NCBI RefSeq assembly: GCF_036785885.1
Contig: NC_092322.1
Coordinates: 14,840,466-14,904,465 of the forward strand
Direction: 5' to 3'
Length of the DNA stretch: 64,000 bases
From: Coffea arabica
Lineage: Eukaryota > Streptophyta > Magnoliopsida > Gentianales > Rubiaceae
The notes under the pieces were generated by a model. It had not been told where the DNA came from. It did not search any database and was given only the letters and a program-made list of their open reading frames with translations. Positions 34,795-45,700 of the stretch are shown here, piece by piece. The translations under genes and the position numbers were made by a program. The stretch's first letter is position 1. Each line of letters opens with the position of its first letter.

Positions 34795-37700
34795 TGTCGC
34801 GCCCCATTTTTAATAAGAAAAATAAAAGACGAGTTTAGAAAAAATGGCTTTTGATTCAATTTTTGATTGAAAAATGGATTTTTTGATTTAAAAAGAAAAT
34901 GAAAAATATGGGTCTAAATGGGACTTGAAAATGCAACAATTTGACGCAAAATATAGTTTAAAAAGGGTTTTTTGAATGAAAAATGGAGTCGCCACTTGAT
35001 ATAGAGTTAAGGTGTACCAAATCATCTAAAATGAATTTTTAAAGAAAAAGTAAAAAAATCCTTTTTAAACGACTCCAAATCTACGAAAATCAGAAAAAAA
35101 GATTCGGGAGTCACATTCGAAAAAAGGGAAGGCAAGGATAAGAATCCAAGGCACCCTTTCAACCTAGCCAAGGCTAGTTGCGCGATTTAATCAAAAATTT
35201 TCTTATTTTACCCTTAAAATTTATCACATTTGGATGTACTATATGAATGCATACCATAGACCTAGGAGGGTATCGGAGGGTTGAAATTTCTTTTCAAACC
35301 TTACTTGATACTAATCATATTAATTGTGACGTCCAATAAAGACGCTTTAAAGAAGTCACGAATAATGTAAGTCATGAGATTCGAAAGAAAGAAAAAGTAA
35401 AGAAAATAATAATATACAAATGTGTATGACCTAAAGGAATGCATCATGTCGGGTATGGGGGACTAATGTTCGTGACTCAATTTTTCCTTTTATAGAGGGA
35501 ATACGAGCGTGCTAAGGCTAGAAAGCCAAACTCGTCCATATCCCATATTCAAGGAATTTTTCTAGTCTAATCAAGCAAATGTACTAATTCTAGGTCTAAT
35601 ACTTAGATGAAATGCAAGTCTAATGTCATGTTTCATACAAAAGGTTAAAGAATACACATATAAGGGAAAATATGGGAGAAGGGATATATGTATAAGGAGA
35701 GATGTCATGCAAAAAATGATAAAAGATCCAAAAAAGTAAAAATATGCGTGAGATGAAGTGATTTTATCACACAATCATGATCTAACGTGCGGAGGGTTCC
35801 TAAGGGTCTAGCATTGAACTAGCCCTTGACTAGCGTTCTCTCACAAGCATTGGACTTGTGAGAGTTCGAGGAGAAGACCATGACTAACATTGGACTAGCC
35901 ACGGTAACGTGCATTCCATCCACATAATCGGGTATAATACTAAACAAATAGACATGCAAAAAATATAGTTGCACCAAGCACGTAACACACAAGCATGCTT
36001 ATCTAGATGCAAAGACCTAGGAAAGCGATAAACACATAGGCACACACAAGCACATAGCACATAAGCCCTATCTATTACATTCGGGAGGCCCTACTACAAT
36101 CTAAGGGGGGAAGAAATAAAATGAAGTAATAAAATAAATACCTAACTATTACAACTTGGCATTCTAGCCTTTCAAATGGTAAAAATCGAGGTTAAAATAA
36201 ATATTCAAAACTTCAAACAAGTAAGGCAAATAATTGAAATAAAACTCTCAATAGGCATGTAATTGAGCACATAAAGGTCACATAGGGCACGTAGAGTCAA
36301 ACAAAGTAAGAAATAAGGGATATGGTGTACTTTCCTTGAGTTGTGACTCTAATGAAGTGAAATGACTTATTTACCCTCCAAAATAATAAAAGGGTCAAGG
36401 TACCACTTTAATTAACAAGTAATCACAAGAAATGAGAATAAGCATGAAATCCAAGGCATTTAAAGGAAGGTGAATAACCCATGTAAAGATTAAAACAAGT
36501 AGTGATTTGATTGCAAAAACTAAAGAAATTTGATGGGTCAATTTGATTGATTTTTCCAATTATTTGGACCATAGTGAAACAAAAGGAAACTTGGGGGGCC
36601 AAAGTGCAATTTTTGAAAGTTTTTCCATGCAAACTTATGCAAAGTTACGAAGCTTATGCTTCTGCAATTTCCAGCCAACATTTCTCTTCTGCAATTTGCT
36701 TAAGAAGCCGAAACATGCTTGTGAAACAATGCCAATAAGTCTATAAATTCATCCACTAAACCTCCCGATGCCATGACCTCCAACTCATATTGTTAATCTC
36801 AAACACAATCATCTATACGCCAAAAGATCTACTCAAAACAACCGAAAATAAAATGCAGCAAAACCACGAAGAAAACATTCTGCAACTGAAACCATTTAGC
36901 GACCCACGTAGCTCAGGAAAATTTGAGACAGAGGTTTAACACGCAAACGAAAGAAAGCTATGAAACTAGCAAACTTAAACTCATTCATGGATTCTTTTCT
37001 GCAATGTTTCGGCTTCTATATGCGCAGGAAGACAGCCATGAACATGGACTCAAAAGAAACATGTAAGCTTGTCTACTAAATCCACAAGACTCAAACCATT
37101 AACATGTCAAACTCTAATGCAACGTTTGCTGAAGATTCAACAACGGGAAACCAACAAGACATACGACAACAAAGATGAGGGAATGGGAAAAACACTTCTG
37201 CAATAGCAAAGTAAACCAGCCCATTCTTGCTGCAATTTTCTGCTGCAAGTTCGCAGCTCCAACTCACGCGAATGATATATAAAAAAAATGTACAAAAACT
37301 CATTGTTCATTAATCTAACTTACACACATCTTCACTCATCAATCAACTGAGAGGATTCAGGCCAAGAAAGCGAGGAAACACAAGAAATGTAACAAAAAAA
37401 AATCTTAACAGCTTTTCGCACAAAGAGTTCCGAGACAATATCATGCGACCCATAGAGAGGTTTTCTTTCTTATTGCTGGTTTCTGGTTCTGCAACCCCCT
37501 TTTTCCTTTTCACAACTCATTATTTGTCAGCCAAAATCACATAACTCTACAAATTACCATTTTAATGTAGTCAAAGTACAAGATTAACAGCTAACCAGGT
37601 TCCTTCAAAAGGTCTTCCATCCATTTTTAGTTCATTAGCAAACATATAGATCAAATGAATCACACTCCAAGCAAACAACAAAACTGGACGCTTGCTCCAT

Positions 37701-39217
37701 TTAACACTGAAACCCAATATCAAACATTACACAAACAGCAAGAAACGGAGAAGCAGCAATCAAGGAAACATCAAAACAGACTTGTCCTATGCTTTACACC
37801 ATTTTTCTGGATTTGCCTATTCAAATACACAAAGACTGACCATAAACATCGAGCAAAAAACTCATGGATTCATCAGGTGACCACTATAGAAAACCCTAAA
37901 CCCCATGTTCTTAATCAGACTCATCTCATAAGTCCCTACTGAATCAGATCTTAGCAAACGAGCAAAATAGCAGAATCATAGAACCAGCGAGAGCTTGACC
38001 CAGTAGCAAGCAAAAAGATTCACATCCGATGGCTTTATCTTTCGTAAAAACATGTTAAAATCCACCAAATAAGAGGCATTTTTACCTGAGAATGCTAGCA
38101 CGGTTGAGCGGTCTTGAGATCTGCCCGAAAACGCGTGCGGGTTCCCAGAAACGCGATCGGGAACTTTTGCTGCAGAAGTTGTTGCCTCGTCGAGCAGTCC
38201 TCCTTCTCTCGCTCTCAGTTTCGAGCCTTCTTCAAGATTTTGCAGATTTCCTTTGCTTGTTCACCGATCCTTCCTTGTGTCTTCCTTAGATTTTGCTTTG
38301 TTTCTCTCCCAATTTGTAGCTTCTTTCTTTTCGTTCCTCCCTTGCCCAGTTTTTCTTCCCCGACGCTCTGATTTCTTTCCCCAGCCGATAATCCTCTCTC
38401 AATCTCCTATCTTTCTCGTTCTTTCTGGTTTTTTTTTTCTTAGTTTTCTCTCCAACTCTCTTTTTCTAAAACCTAGACTTTTCTTGCCCGTCTGTCTTTC
38501 CTCTTCGATTCTCCGCCATCGCACTCTCACCCCCTCTCTCTATAGCCTCTCTTCAGCCTTTTATACGGGAAGCTAGCTCCCGAAACCCTCATTTGGACGG
38601 TGGATAAAACTCATCATTTTTTTGCATTTTCAGAGCCCTTGATCCTTATGTCTTTCCGGAATCTTCTTGATAAATCCTGAAGAAGTGATGTGGCCTTTTA
38701 TAGGCACCGAATATCCCCAGAACTTAGCATCAATGGTGCTGGTTTTTCTGCATTTCTGGTGATTATCTGGAGCCTTTGGATGGTGGATTTGGGATAAGAA
38801 TTAGAGGATGATCTGTCTGTTGTACTGAGGGGCTCTAACAGAAAAGAAAAATGCGAGCGAAGGGGTGTAAATGGAATCCATATTGCCGCTGCAAATTTTC
38901 CTGTACTCGTGTGCATGTTTGTGCTTGAAATGTGATATGGAGAAAGCTTGGACCATGTGCAGCTCATGGTGCGTGAGCTTGCTCTTTTTTTTTTTCATTT
39001 TTTTTAATTTGGATAAACAAACAACAGAACTTCATAAATCGAATCTAAGAAAATTAAAGTATATTTTTTGTAAGAAATTTTCTTTTCCGACAAGCCTTAA
39101 TACTAAAAAGTCTTAAAATAAAAACTAAAAGACTAGAAATGAATAATAATTTACATTTAACCAATGAAAAATAAAAATAATAGTAAATAAAACTAAATTT
39201 AAAATTTGGTGTCTACA
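34795..39217 (-). mobile_element. Solo LTR, 4423 bp, Ogre/Tat-like gypsy
   Basis: The tips are TGTCGCGCCCCATTTT and GGTGTCTACA, with a perfect 5-bp target-site duplication ATCTA at 34790-34794 and 39218-39222. On the - strand it would start TGTAGACACC and end GGGGCGCGACA, a style I associate with the very long LTRs of Tat/Ogre gypsy elements. The phrase GAGTCGCCACTTGA at 34986 is also common there. No internal domain or second LTR is present. Open frames at 38092-38576 lie in a pyrimidine-rich part and are not called as genes. Confidence 0.85.
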
Positions 39218-39508
39218 ATCTACAATTACTGTCTCTCATCCTCAACTTTAGGTTGACTTTTGTGTTTGATTTTAACCTTAAGAGTTAGTTATACTGAAAC
39301 ATATTTGTGAACTTCATCATTTGATAGATGACAAATTCTTAATACATTAAATAGTTGACTTTATAAAATGTATAGAACACCACCAATATTTGCCAAATAG
39401 ATAAGTGATAAGATTGACTATTACAAAACAACTTGATGCATGCATGCTAGGAATGTGGCTTCAAACCAAATACCTGAATTAGCACTTATCATTGAACAAA
39501 AATATAAT

Positions 39509-39604
39509 CCGTTGGGATTCTCTATGCCAAATTTAGTGTCAATTCCACTTACTACGTGAGGGTAGCGAAAATTTAAATAAACAACACACTCGAGGATCCC
39601 ATGT
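39509..39604. mobile_element. 96-bp insertion with 10-bp direct repeats
   Basis: AAAATATAAT occurs at 39499-39508 and 39605-39614, and the paralogous site near 10211 has this word once with no insert. The insert contains no inverted ends and no tail. Its origin is unknown. Confidence 0.55.
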
Positions 39605-39968
39605 AAAATATAATTATTCTCGCCAATTTTTTGTATTGCAAGCTATGTCAATTGGCCATAATTCTCGGGCCTCCCTATAACACTACAACCAGGAATACGA
39701 GCATTTGATTTGAGAAGCTACTCATTCTGTACCATGAACCCTCTCCTTTGTGACTGTTGTGTGTGTGTATGTGTTAGAGAAGAACTACCAACATTTTATG
39801 TATTATTACTTATTAGGATCCATGACCATGGATACCATGGAAAGTTCATGGTCTGCAATTTAACTAAAAATTTTACTTTTTTTTTACCGAAATATCGGCT
39901 CTTTTGTGTATAATAACCAGGACCAGTATATGTCCAAAAACTTGCCTTTTATGATTATTACCATATTT

Positions 39969-40171
39969 CTATTGGTCACTTATTAAGATATATTTCAGTA
40001 ATCATATTTTGAAAAATGTAAAATTAATTAGGAAAAGTAAATAAATACACAGGACATAGGTAAGATTAAATAGAAAAAGTATATAAACGCAAGAGAGAGC
40101 AATAATTATTAGTATGTGTATATACATGATAGGTTAAATGAATTTTAAGTGTATCAATAAGTGCCCAATAG
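39969..40171. mobile_element. Small MITE, CTAATGGGC family, copy 2
   Basis: The left end is CTATTGGTCACTTATTAA and the right end (- strand) is CTATTGGGCACTTATTGA. The 203-bp element is missing from the paralogous place near 11610 in block A. It contains an internal near-repeat of a TAAATA(C/G)A-type segment. Confidence 0.7.
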
Positions 40172-40446
40172 ATATCCGTTAGAAAAATCCAATAATAAGC
40201 GTTAATTATTATAGTTTTTGTGTTTATAGTTCAAATGACTCATCTCACCATTCCATGTATTATTTCAATTTTTGCAGGTTTGGTTCGTATTGAATTATTG
40301 ACCTGTATTCCTTAAACTAGTTCATCATGTCTAGTAGAACTTTTTATTTCCATGAAGAAAAGGTCCCCTTTGACATTAATAGTTAGAAAGGTTTTCAATA
40401 TACCATTTTGTGTTAGGAAGGTCTGATTGGTATTCAATTACTAATT

Positions 40447-40450
<4 letters not shown>

Positions 40451-40491
<41 letters not shown>
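40451..40491. repeat. (TA)n microsatellite
   Basis: About 20 uninterrupted TA units, within block B of the segmental duplication and absent from block A. Confidence 0.95.
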
Positions 40492-40493
<2 letters not shown>

Positions 40494-40859
40494 TCCTTAC
40501 AGTCCACCAAAGTCACTGTCATGAGGTTATAAGTCCTTGGACATTTAAAATTTCCCAATTTGTAATCCAGGTTTATTCTTTGCGTGGAAGTTGACCTTTA
40601 TATGAGATCAGACCCTATTTGATAATCTAATCCAATAATTAAATTTAACGGATTCAAATCTTAATACGTTTAGACGCATTTAATAACAAAAAATCGAATA
40701 TCTGAATTAATTAAGTGACATTGAATTTCCTAAGTGAAACTTGCTCTAAAAATTAAATGATAATATACTCATTTATTACTTAATATAATATACACTCACA
40801 TGTGTCAGATTTTATCTAACATCCAAAAAATGAAAGGAAGCTAAAATTGCACTATAGAG

Positions 40860-41615
40860 CATAGTTATTAAACCCGGCCCGGCCCGGCGGTTCACCGGTC
40901 AACCCGGTGAACCGGCCATGAAACCGGGCCGAGTTCTTAACAAGATCGTTTCTGCATTGAACCCGTTGACTTTTCAACGGACCGGCAGTTGAACCGGTTA
41001 ACTCGGTTGAACCGGCCGATTTTATGAAAAACCCGGTCTTCGAAAAAAATTTGTAAACATTGCTGGAATTGAGAATTGATCGCGCGACCTCATGCAAAGA
41101 AGAAGACAACCATTACCGTTGGACCAACCAACAATTTATTAGTTTCTTTGTTCTTATATTATATATTACAATCTTATTCTTATTTTATTTCTCCAAAACA
41201 AAATTTATTTGAAATCTTTTAATAACATTTTTATTATTCCCTGAACTCTATAAATTATGAAATTGACTTAAAAATAACATATTACACAAATCATTTTAAT
41301 GGTAAATATTATTCTTAATAAACTTTTGCACTTAAAATTCATAAATAAACTAGATAATTATACTTAGATAAAATTTTATACTTGATATTTGGTGGATTAC
41401 TAATTAAATTTAGGTTGTTAATTCTTATAAAAATTAATGAATCTATAATAAATTAAACTAACTGAATATTTATTATGGCATAAAAATTATAAAACATAAT
41501 ATTTAAATATATGTAGTGACCCACCGGTTGGACCACTCATCCACCGGTTGAACCAGTAACCCGTTGACCCACCTCCTTCACCGAGTTCCTCCCCGGGCCG
41601 GGTTTAATAACTATG
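40860..41615. mobile_element. hAT-like element with CCGG-rich ends
   Basis: Perfect 8-bp target-site duplication CTATAGAG at 40852-40859 and 41616-41623. The inverted ends are CATAGTTATTAAACCCGGCC on both sides. The first and last 150 bases are packed with AACCGG/CCGGTT words, while the centre is AT-rich. The element is 756 bp and non-coding. Confidence 0.85.
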
Positions 41616-41623
41616 CTATAGAG

Positions 41624-42160
41624 CACTCAAAATACGTGCAAGTATAGAGCAAAACATGACACTTTGCATTGGTTACACACTAGAAGGAGATGCTATCTTA
41701 GTAATTCGGCTAATTTGGAGTAGCAGACATGAAAATCCTTCATGCAAGTGGCCTAATATTTAAGGATTTGCGTGCTGTGTTAAGGAGTAATGTTGATGTC
41801 AATCAAGTTTCTTAAGATGCAAACAAAGTTGCGCATTAATTGGCACATTAGATGCAAATATAGTTGTGTATTAATTGGGACATTATGCTAAAACAGCCAA
41901 TTCTATTGACTCTCTATGGCATTCACCCCCAAACTTTGTTTGTCAATTCGTGCTGATAGTAATTTTTTTTTTCACTTATGGGCATCGTAGCTTTTTGGCC
42001 AAACTAATCCCTTAAGATTATATATAGAGTCTTGACCAGAAATATACTGCAAAGTAGCACATAGGGTTCAATTACGGGATCTACTGATTACTACCAGGCT
42101 ACGGAACTGATCGCACTACCCGCAGGGGGTAATAAATCTAGCAATAAAGGTTTGGTTTTT
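41624..42160. other. Intergenic, nothing recognised
   Basis: No gene or delimited repeat is seen. Two near copies of a short phrase, GCATTAATTGG(C/G)ACATTA-like, lie near 41834 and 41869. Confidence 0.4.
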
Positions 42161-42393
42161 CTAATGGGTGACTAAAGGTACTCATTAACATATCTAATAT
42201 TCATCTAACCTATCATATATATGAACATGCTAATAATTATTATTCTCTTTTGTATTTATATACTTTTCCTATCTTATTTAATTTTACCCTTCTTCCCTTG
42301 TATTTATTTGCTTTTTCTAATTAAACTTATATTTTTATAAATATAAGATCTAAAAGATATTTTAATGAGTGCTCTATGAGCACCCGATATTAG
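42161..42393. mobile_element. Small MITE, CTAATGGGC family, copy 3
   Basis: The left end is CTAATGGGTGACTAAAGG and the right end (- strand) is CTAATATCGGGTGCTC, then ACTCATTAA in both arms. The interior is related in inverse orientation to copies at 23110 and 39969. Confidence 0.65.
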
Positions 42394-42495
42394 ACAAATC
42401 GATAAAAATTTTCTTTCTATAAATAAATAAATAAATATAAGTAGCCCATTTAACCATACTACGGCACATTTATACTTTTTAGAAACTAAAACACA

Positions 42496-42620
42496 GGCCC
42501 AAGCCTGCGTCCTATATGCAGAAAGCCCAAAATTGATGTGTCACTGACGAAATATACATACAGTATTGCTTCACTGAAACGTCTTCTTCCCTTTTGCCTT
42601 TTCAGTGCATAGGGTTTTAG
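42496..42620 (+). promoter_or_regulatory. Site II and telo-box-like promoter motifs of the bL17m gene
   Basis: GGCCCA (42496-42501) and AGCCCA (42524-42529) are reverse-strand TGGGCC and TGGGCT, the site II elements bound by TCP factors. AGGGTTTTAG at 42611-42620 resembles a telo box. Pairs of site II motifs with a telo box are typical of plant nuclear genes for ribosomal and mitochondrial proteins, which fits the gene starting at 42725. Motifs are seen; their function is inferred. Confidence 0.55.
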
Positions 42621-42724
42621 CATTTTGAGCTATCATTCTCTCTCGCTCACTGCGTGTTTTTTAGTGTGTGTAGTGTGTGTCCTTTTTCTTTTCTTTCTTG
42701 AATTATTGAATTTTTATTATCAAA

Positions 42725-45700
42725 ATGACTAAATTCCGAAAGCTTAATCGACCAACTGGTCATCGAATGTCCATGCTCAGGTTTGAGCTTTCATGCTCTT
42801 GTTTACAATTAGATTCTTTTTTTGATTTGTATTGTAAAACGATTTATTGTATTTTTTATTTTGTTGTTGATTATGGGCAGAACCATGGTGTCCCAATTGG
42901 TAAAGCATGAGCGTATTGAAACCACTGTCGCAAAGGTAGGAATTTTTCTCCTTTTTATTTATTTTCTGTCTTCCAATTTTAGGCCCCATTTTTTTATTCC
43001 ATTTCGTTATGGGTGTTTTTTTTCCCCCTTTTCTGAGGTTATATTTCTGATAGGTTTTGTCGAAAATGGTTGTTTGTTATTTAACAAAATTAATTGTATA
43101 AATGATTGATCAAAATGTGCATTTTCTTGGTGTTGATTACGCTTAGCCTAAGATGGATTGAGAGTAGATGTTTTCTTGGAACTGTTTATGTGGGGTCTTT
43201 TTAATTAAATTTATCTCAGAATCTGGATTAGCGTTGTCATATTCAAGAAAATGATGTTATGTTAAAAATTCCAAGCAAATGCAAGCCTTTTTCAGAAAGA
43301 TTATGATTATTTTTTTGTATTTTTCAGAACTGGAGTATTGTTATTAGGTTTCAGTAACTTGAATATGTGATTTATTTAAAAGATTGTAGCAGACCTCAGA
43401 TACTGAATTGGGATTAATGTAGTTGGCTGGGTAGTTTTGCAGAACTGCTAGACATTGTTGTGTGCTAAATTTCTTTTAATTTGATTGAATTACAGGCTAA
43501 GGAAGTTCGGAGGCTTGCTGACAACATGGTGCAGCTCGGAAAAGAGGTGGGCTTATTTGTTATTTTTTTAATGTAAAATTTTGTAACTATAAGTACAGTA
43601 AGGTAATATCTCGAGTAGGCCGATCATTGACAGTTGCTTTCTGGATGAATTTGGCTCATGATGATTCAGAAGTAAAGTGAATTGCTCTCACTTGATTAAA
43701 TGCAATTTTTATGATGATTTTAGAGTATGAGAAAGTTTAGAATAAAGGAAAATGAAGATGGAGATGGGCAGTAGTATAATAAATGCTACTCTTTTGTAAT
43801 GGGTCATTTATTGTATTCTTGATTGCTAATGTTATCTGTTGCCATAGTTCAATTTGTATCATGGTGCTATATTCCACTCTGTGTTCCAATTTCTTCATCT
43901 TTTGCCTTGTCATTTTGAAATGTGGATTTTCTATTGTGGGTTATCATCAACCCTTCTCTAAGATAACTTAGTATTCTTTTCTTGATTTTACTTTTGCTTC
44001 ACTCTTTACAATATTAATACGTTTGAAAGATTTTTATATTTTTGATCAGGTTTGTCTGAAAGTTGTTTTTTTATTTATGTATTTCTTTGAAAAATATACT
44101 CCAGGTCTTTTACTTTTTTTTTTAGTACCAGAAGTATCCTGGCTGCTCTCTGTAAATTAAATTGTAAATATGGTTATAGGTGGTATTTTCCTGTCATACT
44201 CATGTACTGTGGATGAATTCCTGAAGGTACTGTTCGACCCTCTTGTAGCATGTTACCTTCTTTACAATGAGAATTACCAAATGAGATCCTGGGATCTATG
44301 CTCTTCCTTGGTGATTACATTAAAGGTCAAGTGAGCATGCTATGGCCTGATTAGGAACGCATATTGAAATGAGTGTACTAGTCTCTTGTTGATGCTCCTT
44401 GCTTTGTGTTTGTGCAAGTGAAAGTAACAGTTATGCTATTTTTCAATGCTAGATAGTCCAAAAGGTTTTTTGGAAAACTCTTGCTTTAGGTTCTTGATTG
44501 GATTTAGTTACATAGACAAATAAAGTTCAGCAGTGTTAAGAGTGAGCAAAGGAAAAGATTATTATGCAATTGATGGCCTGGATAGTGCAGGCAATTTGGA
44601 GAAAAAGGGATTATTGAATATTCTACAACTGAATCATGCTTGTACTGCTGCTTTGTGCTCCCGTTTCCCTTCTCTTCTCTTTCAGCTTTGGCTTTCTAGG
44701 TTTAGATGGACATTGTCTTGGTGAATAAGCAATGTGATATCAATTTGGAAGGGGCCAAATCCACACCCTAAGTGCCAACAGGACAGTAAAGCCTGTAGCA
44801 TTTAATATTGTAACTTTCTAGAATCTGAAGTTATCCTTTCACACAATAATAACAAACTGCCTTCATAACACTCTTCTTTCAGCTATCTCCTACCATTCTT
44901 TTAAAGACATTCTATGTTTTTTCCTAATACTGACACTGCATAAAGCATTTGCTGTAAATTTATCAGAGTGAGAAAGTTTTTTCTCATGAATTAACGACAC
45001 AAATTTCATCCTTAATGCTTGAAAACAAAGAAGGATCAATTATAGATCCGTGACAATTTGTGTCGTACATGCAGGGAAATTTACTGATATCAAATAAATA
45101 TTAGAAATTAGGAGACCGTATAACTGGAAAACATTTGCATGATTATAGATTGGAATTAAAAGTTAAAATAATTGGACAATGCAAATTATTATTATTTTAC
45201 GAAAGCATAAATTTATAGTTGCAAAAAGGTGCGAAGGAAACCATTAACTGTTGAGGGCTTCAAGGTCCTATTGGTATTTAGGGTGTGGATATAGGATGAT
45301 AGGGTGTGTATTGAGTCCCTCTCTATCAATTTTCTGTTCAATTTACTCCAGACTCCTGTTATTCTATTTTTCTTGTCTTTTGAAACAACTTTGAAAACCT
45401 TTGGATTTGACTGAATTGGCTGTTTTTCATCTAGTTGAAGTTCATGAAATAGTGTGCCCAAAGAAGTCTTTGTCCGTGCCCTCATTTGAAGCCCACCTTA
45501 CTGTTAACTGCAAGTTTCACAGAAGCAAATGAGATATGGAAGTGTAGTCCCTTGAAAATGGTCCTCAATCTGTCTGTTGAATTTTGGTGCTGCATGAAAT
45601 TTCAGTTTGACCGCATGAAATTTCAGTTTGACCTCGCAATTTGTAAATTTTGTTGGTTTTTCAGAAAATAGTTGAAAATTGATCTTAACTACTGTTGTTT

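Larger units (their letters stand above)
34365..40610. repeat. Segmental duplication, block B (5' flank of UGT copy 3)
   Basis: The partner of 9241-13575. After removing the solo LTR (34795-39217), the small insert (39509-39604) and the MITE (39969-40171), the block aligns with the flank of UGT copy 1 from the leader to about 40610. The match ends shortly after GTTGACCTTTATATGAG. Confidence 0.8.

Noticed and set aside
38092..38576. Open frames of 65-107 residues, one hydrophobic
   Set aside because: They lie in the pyrimidine-rich part of a solo LTR. The frames overlap each other and none shows a known domain.
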